The notes: generated by a model from the sequence alone, not told the origin. Positions 1-13,300 are shown, counted from the first letter of the stretch. The stretch is 64,000 nucleotides of DNA from Certhia americana (GCA_018697195.1 CM031858.1:90987120-91051119), one strand, 5' to 3'. Numbers and translations: made by a program.

Positions 1-301
1 GAATGACCTCTAGAAAAAAAACTTATCGACACCTTTCCTCTATCTGATCAGGTTTGCAAATAAGGATGTAGATTTTATATAAACCTGTTCATTTCAGAAA
101 ATTCTCCACTTCTGTTGCTTCCTATTAGAAGCTAGAGGATAAACAATTTTTAGACTGTTAAAAATTGCTCTCACTGATTCTGGGCTAGACTGAAAATGTC
201 AAGTGAAACATAAGAAGTAAGGTTTTGCTCTACTAGAGTCAATAAGAAATTAAGTTTTAGTTTATTCCAAGGGGTACATAAATAAAAGTATTAAAAGTCT
301 C

Positions 302-374
302 TAAAATTTTTTTTAAAAATTTTTAAAATTTTTAAAAAGAAACAAAAACAAAGAAAAACAAACAAAGAAAAAAC
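302..374. repeat. A/T-rich low-complexity tract
   Basis: Alternating runs of T and A pass into an A-rich stretch with isolated C and G (AAAC and AAAG units). This is simple low-complexity sequence and no function is implied. Confidence 0.8.
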
Positions 375-762
375 CTTAAATGTCACCATTTCTCCGTTTT
401 ATTTTACTAAAACAGTAGGAAATGTGCACACGTCTTTCCTTTCAGATTTTACAAGTTCAGGAAATAATTGATATAAAAAACACTTTCTCATTTTAGATAG
501 CATTCATAAGTTTAAATGAAAGATCCATTATACTCACTGAATAACACCCCACAATGAAATGCATCAGGCAAAATAGTAAAGGCAAAATTAAAACTGACAG
601 CAACTTACAGTTGTACATTTTAGAGCATTATATACAAAAAAAACCCCTTTTTTAAATTTTTTGTGCATGCTCTCAATTTTCAAGAAACGTTTATCAAACA
701 GGTTGCCAAATTTGGGGAGTGGAGTCACTATATTCATGTCATTAGTACAGTCATAAGTACTA

Positions 763-783
763 AAGCAATAGCAATAGCAATAG
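763..783. repeat. Short hexanucleotide repeat (AATAGC-like)
   Basis: About three head-to-tail copies of a CAATAG/AATAGC unit. It is too short to say more than that it is a small tandem repeat. Confidence 0.6.
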
Positions 784-1859
784 TATAGTCACTACTAATA
801 ATACAAAACAACTAAAATTTATTTCAGTAGGTTTATCATGGCCACCTGCAAAGTGAAGTCATAAGATTTTCAGTTTTAGATGTGGCTGACCACAGATTGA
901 CTTTTACATGGTCTACTTGTCATCACATATCACACTTAAGGGGAAAAAAAAAAGAAATGAAACCATAAGTAGGTTTCTACCTCCTTTTCAAAACTTTGAA
1001 AATAAAAATATATTCATGCTATGTGTATGCTGACAGCTGAAACATCAACGGTCAAGAAACAGTAAACAAAGGAAAAGCAGAATATCTTCACTTAAGTTTG
1101 TACTAGCTCTAGAGCTGATAGTAATTTAAATGTACTGTCAAAATTAGGAGGGAGACCCACCTAAAAAGCAGGAAAACGAAATCCCAAAGTGACAAGGCCA
1201 TAGGTAAAACTCAAGGTGCTTTTTACATGAAGGTTCAGAAATGCTCCACTGAAGTGCACTAATCTGGCAGCTGACCTCATTGTTCATGTATATGAACCAT
1301 CACCCTGGTGAAAGGCTCTTATAATTGCCTATGCTAATTCAGTTAGTTGGGCACCAAGTTTCAGACAGAAGTGTCAAGCTAGAAAGAGCAACCTGCAACA
1401 CTTTTTCTGTCTATGAAGGAGCATACTTGAAAAGGGTAAAATCCTAAAGTTCATCCGTTGCTTGCTCATTGCTAACCATTTTGTGACTGCATCACTCATG
1501 GCCTGCATGTGAATCTCCAACAACAAATTACTGAAATTCCATGATCACATGGGATTCCATCTCTCCCATACTCTGCTCAGGACTTTCTTGTTACAGAGTA
1601 CTATCTGTGTACGCTGAAAATAAGTATGTGCAAGAGAACTTGCCTAACCTAACTTCCATCTGAATGTTTGGCATCGAGTCAGAAAGTGTTCTGTGCTCTC
1701 TCACATGAGAGTGGTAGATTTCCCCCAGATCTCTTTGATCCTTTCCTGAAACAAATCACACTCTATCTCCTGATTATAGAAGGAGCTTAATGAATTTAAA
1801 GTTGACACAGGAATCTAAAGTGTGTTAGATAAGTCTCACCTATGCATGGCTCAGTTTTC

Positions 1860-2060
1860 TTACTCAGATTCTGGATCCTGTACAGTTTCCCAAAGCTGTT
1901 GCACAGTAGGTTTGGTATCCTGAGCATGATGCTCCAGGGCTTCTACGTTAAACTCTTTGAGGAGAGAAGAAAGAGGAACAGAAGTACTTCCTTCATTCAC
2001 ACCACAGATACAAATAAAGACAAGGGCAGATGATCTTATCATTTTAACAAGTGAGAACAA
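1860..2060 (-). other. Unrecognised open frame, possible exon
   Basis: A 66-codon minus-strand frame. Its last ~30 codons look more protein-like than other frames in the window, with mixed charged and hydrophobic residues such as EFNVEALEHH and TVQQLWETVQ. That part follows a strong pyrimidine tract ending in CTCAAAG. The frame ends at a TAA that overlaps a near-consensus splice donor (GA|GTAAGA). About 115 bases further on, still on the minus strand, is a good acceptor (TTTGTTTCAG). The layout could be an internal exon of about 90 bases starting near 1949. I do not recognise the family, and a chance frame remains the most likely explanation. Confidence 0.15.
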
Positions 2061-2083
2061 ACCTCAAGTTTGCTAGAGCAACT

Positions 2084-2100
2084 AAAAAAAAAAAAAAAAA
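2084..2100 (+). repeat. Poly(A) run, 17 bases
   Basis: An uninterrupted A17 run. There is no recognisable retroposed body upstream and no clear target duplication, so I call it a simple homopolymer rather than a retroposon tail. Confidence 0.85.
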
Positions 2101-5100
2101 CCAATCCTTCCTTTTGATACAGAAATAAGCTTTAGGCAAATTGAAATTTTTGAGATTGTTCTCACTGATGAAAAGTTTTTCAGGATCTATAAAATGCTCC
2201 AACGAGGTAGATTGCTAATCAGACAATGCCTACTCCAGATCTCTGAAAGGGGACCATAAAATCTAACCTCAAACAATATGTATCTGTCTTGCACTTGTGT
2301 TATACCAGCTCTCACAAAACAGAATGAAAACAAAGCCTTGCTTTGCTTTCTTTCTGGATGTTATGGTTGTTGCCTCTCTTGTTTTTGTCCTCTTCCATAC
2401 GGAAGAATCTGTGCACTGTATTTAGTATGTAAGTAGAATGTAAATTTCTTATTTGTTAATTTAAATTTACTATTCAATTACAATTAAAAAAAAATCAAAA
2501 AGAAATATTACAAACTTACAGAAAAAGACATTTTAATGAGCTTTTAGCAATCAATCATTAATTGATATTCATCCTTGAATTGAAAGGATGAAGACAGGTA
2601 GATGGAACTATGTTATCCATGGATCCAAGAATAATTGTCACATTGTTTTCTTTTCCTCTTTATTTTGACAGAGAAGTTACATTAGAAAAAATTTTTTTTT
2701 TTTTACTAAGCAGACCATAAAGATTTACCCCCTTTTAACGAGTATGAAAACTTCACAATGAAAAACAATCACATCCAAATATATTCAGGGGCAATGGAAT
2801 GCTATTAAATGCTGTATTTCAGTGCACTAGGGGGTAACAAATGCAACATTGCTAAAAAGGTGTCTTTTTCTAACAGAAAGATGACCAATAACTTTCAAGC
2901 CTTATATCTACCTCCTGAGATCTGAGAAAATAAACTAGACTACTCTTGCTTCCTATTGCTTTACTCTATCACTTTCTATTAGTTGAGCTAAAAACAGTAA
3001 GTTTTTCTTCTCAGGTCTGTTTCCATTGAAAGTGATAAGGCTTAGATCACCCATAGTTTTGAAAATTCATTACCTTACAGCCTCAGACATCCAGAAACAC
3101 CTGTATAACTCATCAGAGCTCCAATGTTAAAATCTTAAGGAAACCTGTGGCTTCATTAGTGAGTGAGATATTCCCAAGCAAAGATGAGAAATTACAAGGC
3201 AGGAAATTATATGTAAATGCAGATCTTCAAGCAATAGTCACCCAAGCAAGGGTTGGACACATAAGTGTTGGGCCTACTTTTTCACAAAAATCAAGGAAGA
3301 AATACAATTTTATAAACAAATAAGCTGGTTATCAAACCATGTTAGAAGCAATTTCTGGAAAAGCCATTCCTCCCTTCTTTGGCGCTTCACTTAGGCTCCA
3401 ATTTTTCATTACAAATTCTTACAAATAGAGGTGTGAATTTCTAATGGGAAAGCTGAGTATCCATCCAGAGAATGCCAGGATTCATGCCAAAAGCAAATGC
3501 ATAAGAAAACACAACTGACAGAACATGAGCTGTTGCTCATTCCTCAGTTTTATTTCATCACTAACACTGCACATAGTTCAAATTCTTCTAGGTTACTATA
3601 AGATGGGAGGAGAGATGGGAGAAAAATAAAGTATCTTTAATGGTTTCAAAGCTGGCTGCATCCCTCTTCCCTTCCTCATTTCTCTGAATATACCTTGCCC
3701 TCCCCAACGATATAATTCTCTAATCTATCCACCTTACACCACTGCATAAAATGTGCTTGTCTCCATCCTTTGCCTGTGCTCTGAACTGACTGGACACAAA
3801 AATTGAGATGCAGAAGCTGGGTATCCATTAGCAGAGCCCTGAGCCTCACTTGTTAAGTCCCATGAGAAACTAATGACTCCTGGTTTATGTCCGCCTGGGC
3901 AGATACTTCAGCTCCACCTCTGTCTACAATATCCTGTGCATCAGCTGCTCTTGGACAGCCTGTTAAGCTGATATTAGCACCTTTGATATGCCTATTGAGA
4001 AATCCATGATCAACAGTAAAAACATCAGATCAACCATCTTACTGATTAGCAATGCTTTGACATATGAAAAATAAAATTTATACTAAAGATTTGAAAATGA
4101 GAGCTTACATTCCACTCTATTGTAATTCAAGCCTTTCTATTTTTACAGTGGCCAGAACAAGCTACTCCCGGTGAATCGGACCCAATTCCTCCACAAAACT
4201 TCCCCTACCATGAACTGCTGCAGCCTCACTGGTCATCAGATTTAAAGTCTAAGATCTAACCTCAGAAATAAGTCTCTTCCTGGACTAGAGCAGAGCTGGC
4301 AGTTCAGTCAACTAGTTAATGTCATCGAAGAGCAGCCCAGCTTGAACAACTGTTTCCCTCTAAGCAAAACAGTTGTTTCCTCAGTTGGTGTCTCTGCTGT
4401 TGCCAGTGTATAGAGGTAAAGACTAAAGGTAAAGACTAAAATGCCTTCCTGAGCTACCAGCAGACAATCTGACTGACAGGAAATATGGCCATCATTCCTT
4501 GCCTTTCATTTTTATATTCCTGACAAACCTTCCTGTTGAAAGGAAACCAGTGTTTGCACATATCAAGTGAAGCACACAAAGCAGGTGCTATGATGCAGCT
4601 CTGTCACAGCACCATTTGAAGCTAAAAGCTGGGACTGCCTCATATGTCAGCACTGGTTCCCTCATTTCCCACCTAGGATTTAGGTGAGTTGATACCTAAA
4701 ATGTGGTTCTGAGCCCACCTGTCAATGATTATGTTATGATTATCACTACTCGTAGAAATACATCATAGTGAAAGAATTGTCCTAATCTGCGCTATAACTA
4801 ACTTCATGGCCTAAGCTCTTAACTGATCAACTATGTTCAAGTATTTCAATGCTCCTGAGGAGCATTAGCTGGTCTGGTGGCTTCAGCTACCATCCAAACT
4901 GACAGCAAAGTTGTTATGGAACAACAAGAAAGTCAGAACAAACTCACTAAGGTAACGCAGTAAGCGCTTCAGCTACACATCAAAACACCAATCTCATATC
5001 TCAAATTAACACTGAATTTCCATAGCCATCAAATTTCATCAGGTGCTGCTTCATGAAAGAGATTTTACTCTGGTGAGGGAAGGAATACTTATAACTTGCT

Positions 5101-5303
5101 AAGTCTTCTCATGGTCTAAAAATCCTAAAGGTGAGACATTAAAAAACAATTGAAAAGACATGCTAGATTATATTAGATTATCATCTATGATCAGCTCACT
5201 GTGCACTGCTGATCCAGTTTGATGCTTGAAACAAACAGCAATGTGCTTTGCCCATTACTGAGGCCTGGACAGGATGACTCGTTAGGGGTGGGGTTATCCC
5301 AGA
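2101..5303. other. Unique AT-rich non-coding DNA
   Basis: No coding region or repeat family is recognised. The only internal structure noted is a 13-base tandem duplication at 4415-4440. The 4100-4700 part is somewhat richer in GC and less simple than its surroundings, but I see no domain, splice pattern or repeat signature in it. Confidence 0.45.
4415..4440 (+). repeat. 13-bp tandem duplication
   Basis: Two exact adjacent copies of GGTAAAGACTAAA, at 4415-4427 and 4428-4440. This is probably a slippage duplication. Confidence 0.85.
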
Positions 5304-5374
5304 ATAATCACACCCTTGGGTATTGGGTACACAACCACATCTCAAGTCTTGAAACACCCCAGAGGTGTGATTAT
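5304..5374. repeat. Long imperfect inverted repeat (hairpin)
   Basis: ATAATCACACC at 5304-5314 is the exact reverse complement of GGTGTGATTAT at 5364-5374. Pairing continues inward after a weak 3-base step through GGG (5318-5320) against CCC (5358-5360). It continues outward through CAG/CTG with one bulged base. The loop is about 37 bases. The size and arm length resemble a small RNA precursor or the two ends of a short MITE, but I recognise neither a miRNA family nor a transposon terminus. Confidence 0.6.
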
Positions 5375-6118
5375 CTGCTGTCATGCTTTAATTCTTAATT
5401 AAAACAAGAGCTGCAGATCAGATAAGATCTGTGAGAGGATTATGGTCATTCTTGGTTAGACAAGGGGGAACGTGCATCTTTGGAATTACAATTCAGGTGC
5501 TTGGGTGAACCCTGCAATGCTGAGCCATGCTTGAATCTGCCTCATCTTAGTTTTCCCTTTAATATGATTTAACTGGGAGGTAGCAAACACAAAAAGCTGC
5601 AACTTCCAGGAACCAAACACTGAATAACACAAGAAAGTGCACAGCATTGCCATCATTCAAACATTTTTGCACTTTAATCACTTCTTAGTATTTTAACTTA
5701 AATAAAACTCTAAACTCTAAGTGTGCTTCTAATGATGCTGGAAGACTCATTCTTGTTACTTAACATTAGTACAAGTCACAGCAGCCATAAAAACACTGGA
5801 GGAATGTTTTGATGAAATGCGTACTAAACTACTCAACTTGCACATATAAAGATGGATATACAGCCTGGGGAAAAATGAATATAAAACACTTTGGTGATTT
5901 TTTTAAAAAATCGTATTTTTAACAAATATTAACCCAACTTAAGGTCTCTTTTAAAGGTTACATTTGCATTTACAAAGAACTTTCAAGCAATTTAACTACA
6001 ATGAATTTTAACAAGGCGCTTCCTGTTCTCACTGCTTGCGTATTTTTAAATTTTATGAGACTCTTCTGGCAGAGTTTTGTAGCCGTTAAGATGAAAGCCG
6101 GGATGCATGCATACTTGA
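5375..6118. other. Unique AT-rich non-coding DNA
   Basis: Nothing recognisable. No gene, repeat family or notable symmetry was seen in this interval. Confidence 0.45.
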
Positions 6119-6168
6119 AAAGTGGAGGAGGAGGAAAAAAGAAGAATAAAAAGAAGAAAGGAAAATAA
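6119..6168 (+). repeat. Purine-only tract (GGA/GAA-rich)
   Basis: About 50 bases that are almost entirely purine on the plus strand, with GGAGGAGG followed by AAG/GAA units. It is low-complexity sequence of a kind that can form triplex DNA or act as a splicing-enhancer-like sequence. It borders the complex block that follows. Confidence 0.7.
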
Positions 6169-6173
6169 TCAAT

Positions 6174-7330
6174 TTGGTATCAAATTTATTCCGAAGCCGA
6201 AAAGTGCATTTTTTTCTGATTGTGAAAGAAGACATGCAGGGAGGTCAAAGGTCAAGCAAAGAGGAGACAGTATTGTGTAGGAACTGTCACGCATCACCAC
6301 CTATTTTGACATGCACAGGGCCGTTTGTTGTCTGTCGAACATGCAAATTAAGTGCCTGCTGTCATAGCTAGCCGATATCTGAAAGTGGAAAATGAGACCA
6401 CCTGTAACCAGTGAATGGAGTGATGGACAAGCATTCAGAGCTCGTCATTTCCAACGCCATTCACACCACCTCCGAATTGCATATGACATGTAAAAATCTT
6501 TTCTTAATATTCACAACCGGGAAGTTTGGGGAATTATGGAGGCTTCAACTGCTGCATCTAATGGGTTCTCCAAGCAGACAGCTGTGACTGTGAGCTGGCT
6601 TGATAATTAGGTGTCCAGGAAGATTTTATGCTATGAATCAGTTAAAAGGGAGAAAAGAAAAAGAAAATAATGGCAAGCAAAACTCGCTGGAATGGAAATT
6701 ATATTAACCCTTGCATGTCTTCCTCGGCACTTGGCTTTTACAATTCCCATAAAGAAAGATTTGAAAAAACCAGACACATAATAATTTGTCTTCTGTCTCT
6801 GAGCAGCACTGTCTTCCTACTCAGAAGAATTGCACTCCAACTCTGTTTGGTGCTTTGTTTTCCTGAAGAGAACTTAGAAGCATTAAATCTAAATATGCCA
6901 GTCTCTCTCCTATTTGAAAGCAAAGGCAAGGCTTTATTTGAATTATTAGTTAATATGGTGCATAGGATTTTAAGAAACAGATTCATTGTGCTAAAGTCAT
7001 GTCGTGTCATGTGCCTGTACATGCGAAAATCAAATAGTTTAACTAGCTCTTCTGTAATCCGTTGCATGTTATCCCTACTTTTGTATGCATATTTGTCTTT
7101 GTGCATGGGATGCCATAAACACTGCAGGCAGTGTAATGCTGAGAAAAGATGTGATCTCCTTGATTCTCACTTCTGCTTGATAAATAAATAAAGTGGCTCC
7201 AAAACACTTAGGATAGGAGAGTTTAGATGTGCCCAGCTGCACAATAAGCTCACAAAACCTGTTATTTTATTCAAAGCCTAACTAATTAATGCTAGTGTTC
7301 ATTCCTAAATAAAAAATTAAGCTCTCAGTT
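6174..7330. other. Candidate conserved non-coding block
   Basis: This 1.1-kb stretch is non-repetitive, more balanced in base composition than its surroundings and unusually low in homopolymers. It holds octamer-like and AT-rich homeodomain-type sites (for example AATTGCATATGA near 6475 and GATAATTAGG near 6602). It also holds the longest stop-free frame in the window (6670-7191 plus, 173 codons) and an overlapping 122-codon frame on the other strand. Neither frame shows a recognisable domain. An opposing-strand pair like this is better explained by composition than by two genes. Calling the block conserved is an inference from its look; no alignment was possible. Confidence 0.3.
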
Positions 7331-10300
7331 TTCAACTTCTGTGCCGCATTCTGAAAGCCATTCTGGCTGTGTTTCCAGACATAAAGAACACATGCATATG
7401 GTACAGTCAGAATTCAGGAGGATTATTCCACACAAAAAACAGACTTCAGCTACGGCATATTATCCACCAGTGCTTCCCAATATATCTAGAGTATTTCGGG
7501 AGGCTGTCTGAAGTCCTGCAATGCAAAGATTGCAGTCCTGCTCCATATTCCTCACAAGTGAAGTCACGCACTCAGAACAGAAGCAGGAAAGTTACCAGTA
7601 TATTAAACAATCTTTTATGAGTCAGGCCACAGAAAATCAGTATTTAAATTGGGTTCATTCTTTTAAAAGGTTTTTTATTTCTATTGTGCCAAATTGTAAA
7701 ACACAGTAGCTGTTCCAACATTGCCCACAATCTGGATTCACTGCTGCTCTGGCTTAGGTCTCCAATTATTCTGTTTTCCTTCCTGTGGAAGTGAGAGTTT
7801 AAAAAAGATGAGAAAATACCTGCTGATCCCTCTGACTGGAGGAGAGAGGGAATATTAGAAAATGAAGGAATGAAAAGAACTAGTGAATAGATACCTGGGG
7901 AAAAGAAGCAGAAGAAACGCTCATTTTAGACCTGCAAGTATTCTTGGAAGCACTACTTCTCTTAAGCTTCCATATCCTCTATGAAGAAACAAAAAGATAT
8001 AAGTATCCCTAGGACTCCCGTTTTCCAGACACAAGCCAGCAGGCCCCATTTGATGATTTACATCTCTAAGACTGCTAGGAAACAAAATTCAGAAGAGCCT
8101 GAATCAGACACCATTCAGCCAGTACTACACTGCTGGGTACAGTTGAGAAGTGTGCAGAGGCATACCTAAACACAACACTGAAATACTATCACTCTGCTCC
8201 TTTGTTTCTCCCACATGTTAGTTCTCTGCTGGGCAGACAGAAGTGAAAAAGGCAAAAAAACTGTCACGCTGTCTGTTTGTCCCTGCACACTTTCTTCAGA
8301 GTCAGCTTGCTCCCCTGTGCATGAAATCAAAATCCACACAGTACTTGAAGACAGGAAGGACAACAATGGCACCTGACTAATCATGTTCTAATCTGCACAC
8401 AAAAGAAAATCTAAATCACTGACAGTTAAAACCATCCAGTATGTGCATTTCTACAGAATAAAGTGCTTGGCCACAAAGTTAGCTTAAAGATTTCTTCCTC
8501 AGAACACCTTCCAATTACTATCCATGTGCAATGCACCCACATGCCCTAGCAGTGCCTTTGCAACTGCTGGTCCGTCAGTGCGAACAGGATTGAAAATATA
8601 CCTTGTCTTTTAGAGTATTGCAGCCTTTTATCTTTATAAACTCTATATAAAATGGGAGAAGAAGCTAAGCTTCTAATACATCCCTGAGCCAGTCACTTCC
8701 TGCAACATCTGCGCTGACACAAGCAGGAAGGCAATATGTTGCCATGCAAAACCAACACCCTGCAGCTTCAAGCAGGACTTAAACTGGCATTGTTGATGAA
8801 GGACTTTGTAGCTGGGACCTACAACCAGGGCCACAGGGGTTATCTGCCTACTGGGTAGCTATGTTGGAGTTTGAGATCTTGGGGGCTCCACATCTCAGAA
8901 TGGTCCTAGGCTGCCAGTTCACCCAGAATGGGTACACCGGAGCCCTGGTACATGACTGCTCCTGGAGAAAACACAGAAGTCACCAATACCAACAATTTTA
9001 TTTATATGTATTTTATTTTGTTGATGTTATAGGATTTAAAACAAGCGTTGTTTTCTACATACGGACTATTAAAATTTACCTCTACCACCTTGGACATCTG
9101 GCAATGTATTTCTCAAGATGGCTCCATATTTCAAGCCCATATAATTTTCAGAGGTCAAAAATAGGCTGTCAGGTAATATGAGGTTGTTACATTCATTACA
9201 CAAAAAAAGTTAGTGAGAGATCAAAGCCATCAGAAAGCTTTTATGAAGGGTGAGGAGAAAAAGGGCCCTCATGCCTTCAGGTCAAACCAACGAAAGATTT
9301 GCTTATCACAGTTTTACCACATTGCTGTGAGACTACCAAGTTTAATTCAGGCTGGATATTTCCTAATTTTTTTTTATTTTCACTGAAAATGTTTTAAGCA
9401 GATCACAAGGTGGTACTAAAGGCTGTCTCAGCACAGGTCTGAGTAGCGGGGACAAGAGGAAGTTTAAAGGCAATCCTGTTTTCTAGCACATTACCAGGAA
9501 CCTGAAACAATAGTGTTTGAAATGTCTCCTTGCAGCACTTTAGGCCATGCATTGCCACTCTTTTCTTGCAGTACGCAACATACCAAGCAGAACACTTGAC
9601 TTGCCTGTCAGCACAGGAACAACGGCAGAGTATTTGTGGAAGAAAGATCTCATGACCAAAATTTTGTCAGTCTTCTCATTCTCTGTGGTAAATCACACTC
9701 TTTGGAGCAGATCCAGGAAAATAGTCCATGGGGTAAGGTGTTACACTGCCAGCCTTTTTTTGACTTAGACATGCCCAGGGTGATGTAAGCTACCAAATAC
9801 TCATCAATTCTGAAAATTCATCTTCTACTTGCATTCCTTCAATAAGTATTTTGCCTCCCAATTTGAAATTTGTGAGTTTTTGTTGCAGGTCCTCTAGTGG
9901 AGGTTTTATTTGTTTTTCCTAATCTTTTTCATGAGCCTACCTTGAATAGTAATCCTGCTGGCAGCAACACACTGTCCAAAGGCCCAGAAATTCTCTCTGA
10001 TCTGAAGTGACTTATGTGTTGGGCAGACATATAAGGCCCCTCACTTACGTATGATTTTTTTTTTTTATAGAAGTCTTCTTATTCTGTAAAAAGAATCTGT
10101 CACTGAGAAGCAGTGTGACTGAAAAGGCACTGTAGCTGAAAACTGAACTTTACTGAACTAGATTCAGCTTTAAATAAATCAAACCAGTGGTTCTTTCTTT
10201 GTGAATTAAATTTACCCAAATGCAAGACCCATTTATCATTCAAACACAAATTCCTTTACCCCTAACACTAAAAGCTAAGTGTGACTTTAAAATGGTGTAT

Positions 10301-13300
10301 TTTCTGAATTTTCCCTCTTCACAAAACAGATTTTTTTTTACCCTAATTAAGTAAATAAAACAATAAAAATTCTCAGAAGATTTCTAGTAAAATTTTCAGG
10401 TTACATTAACTGCATATTATATTGCTATCAATATATGTTTAACCACTTTTGGTATTATGGAAAATTACCTGTACAGGAAAACACTTTGTTTGCTTTGGTA
10501 TACACAGTAATTAAAATATTCAGTTTGGCTTAATATTTAAAAGCAGCACCAGAAAAATTTATCCCTATATTAATAGGCACACGATACTTCTTTTTCTGAC
10601 TATATTCTTCAGTTTCCAAGTTAATATACTGAAGCTTTCTACCAAAAGAATTTGCAACAATAGATTGTGATGGTAATAAGGAAAAAGAAAAGTACAAACA
10701 TGCCTTTCCACTCACTTTCTAGATAAGCTTCATTTTCCATATAATTTTTTAATTGATGGTTTTATAAGTATTTTTCCATGTGACTTTATCCAACTATTTT
10801 AGAAATACCCTTTTACCCTAATCTCTTAGTACAGATTTCTGAAATACATACAAGGGCAAGTTAGAAGAAAACACAGCATGACTCTAAAACATGCTTCCAG
10901 CAGAAGAAAACAGCAACAAACTAAACAGCACACAACAAAACAAGTGAGCACTATGCATTGTGATGAAGTCCTCAAACTGGAGTTTTATGATGGCAGCTTA
11001 AAGTTTCTTACATGCCCTTGTGTTGTAGCACAGAATAAGCCAGGGACAGCTGCACCAATTCTCCACAATTAGTCAAGGTCAGACAGTGGAAAGGGAGGAC
11101 ACTCACTATTTGTCAAGAGAACAATGGCAGGAGGCTCAGCCTTTCTCCACCAGGAATGACTGTTCGCTACACACATTCAATCCATGGCAAAATTATGCCT
11201 GGCCCTTTTTCTGTGTAGTAGAGAGGGGCAACCTTTCCAGACAATCGAAGTGTAAGAGCTAACAAGGCAGAGCCACAGCACAAAAACAAGCTTGTTTAAA
11301 GTACTGAAAGCATATGTTCTTGACACAAATTAATGTTTTGACACTTGCGGAGACAAAGGTATTAATTTCTACAAGCTTTGAGTAAAAAATACTCAGCCCA
11401 CTAGTTTCTGTCCCTTCAGATTGGGGTTGCAGATTTAAAAAAACCTGAAACATTCTGACAACTTACCAGCAATTATTTTGCTTACTCTGAGAGGTTGTGT
11501 GTATCTTGGGTTTTTTAAACATGTATTTTTCATAAACCTAGAAACATATTCAAAAAAAAGAGTTAAATTTTGGACAAAGGCACTTCTTTTAACATTGGTA
11601 ACATCTCTGGCAACCAGAGATGGAAAACAAGAAAAACAATTCAAAGTATCTGCCATTAGCAGGAGGAGCAAAAAAAGTAAAAAAACCATTTTTAACAATG
11701 AGATTTTATTTCCCTGTTTAATTAGGTGCACTCAGAAATGTATTTTGAGTTTCTTTACAATCCAGTACAAATAGAGAAAAGACAAAACATAGTTATAAAT
11801 AATGGATACAAAGGAGTTTTAATACAGAACTCTCACAGTACTGCACTGGAATAAATGGATTCAATTGTGAAAATTCTGTCACATATGTAAACAAGTATGG
11901 GGATGTAGAATAGGCTGAAATTATTATGTGAAACCATATGACGACCACCTTTTTAAACAGCACACTATACATTTAGTTATAATAAAATTATTCATATTCA
12001 CTGCAAACAGTATTTAAGTATGGCAGTTCTGAATGCTAACATACTTTTAAGGTTTTTATCACTTTTTCATTCATCAAAGTCAAACAATTTTTAGATACTT
12101 AAGGCAAGAATTCTTACAATTAAGGAGTTTGAAAGCATTACTTTAAGTACATATAATTAAAAAACATCAAAGAGCAAATATGCTGTATCTGGACACCACC
12201 TGAAAACTAGATTACATTAGCTTTGGAAGAAAGGAATTTCTCCTTCAGGTAGTTTTTGCAGCTACTAAGGTGCAGAAGCCACACCTGTAGTTGCACACTA
12301 CCATAAAAGAGGGAAAGATGAGAATCTATGAACCATTCTATCAAATCCTTCCTCCCCAGTCAGAGGAATAAGGTCAGCCCCAACCACACCAACTTCTTTC
12401 TCTGTCACTGTCCTGCAGACACATCAGGATGTTTGAAAACATCTCTTCTTTTAATGTTCACCATCTGTTTGGCTTTTTCTTCACTCCAAGAAACTTTTCC
12501 CCTGTGATCAGAAGGAGCATCAGCCCTGCAGTTAAGGAACCATTTGCCCCAGCAGAAAAACTGATTCTGGATTCAATAAGTGGAGGAAATGGGAAAGATT
12601 TTACCTTGAGTTAACTTCACATTCCAAATATCCTACTTCCGTAACAAATCTCTACTGAATCATATCTGAGAAACAGGTTTTCAGTATATTAACTTTAGAA
12701 CAACCCTTTTCACCTGGAGCAATTTAGAGAATTTCTTTAAATTAGCACAAATTTAGTTCTTTGTATATCTAATAAAGACTGAGATTTCACTGTAGGAACT
12801 GTGCCTGTTAATTGAGACAAGAAATTGGTGCACTGCCTTCTAATTCTAAATCCTTAATGGCACTTGGCTATTGCATTGTTTACAAAGCAAGGCATCCTTG
12901 ACTGGTTTCTTTATCACATTTCTGATGTCAACTGAATAAATTAGAACAGGAAAACGTCAGAGCACAATGTAACTTTTCAAGCCACTTGGCTTAGTGAAGC
13001 AGGATAGATTCAGGCAAAATTACCTCTTTTCCAGTCTGGTGACTTTGCAGGAAGTTTCTTCATGTTTAGCTGTCCCTTCCCATCCTCTCTTTGTTTAGAA
13101 AGCAGCCCTGGGAGGCAAATGACATTTGTAAATGGAAGTAACCAATTAGGTCACATTCAAGCTGCTTGCCATACACCTTCTTTATTGATAGGTATGAGTA
13201 CTACTTCCTGTGACAAGAATTTAAACCTCCAATTTGTTCGTTCTAATTTTCCTTTCCCCTGATCCAAAGCAGAAGCTCTGCACCATCCTCCCCTCAGTGG

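Larger units (their letters stand above)
1..1859. other. Unique AT-rich non-coding DNA
   Basis: No gene, repeat family or RNA gene is recognised here. The stretch is AT-rich, with stops frequent in all frames. It contains an A/T homopolymer-rich patch near 302-374 and a short hexamer-like run (AATAGC units) near 763-783. On the minus strand a good-looking splice acceptor (TTTGTTTCAG) lies near 1741-1760, just beyond the open frame annotated at 1860-2060. Confidence 0.5.

Noticed and set aside
6738..7106. 122-codon minus-strand frame as a gene
   Set aside because: It lies wholly inside the opposing frame, has no domain features, and is best explained by shared low stop density.
6670..7191. 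173-codon plus-strand open frame as a gene
   Set aside because: It is the longest frame in the window, but one frame this long is expected by chance in 64 kb. It has no recognisable domain, overlaps an antisense 122-codon frame, and shows no promoter or splice context.
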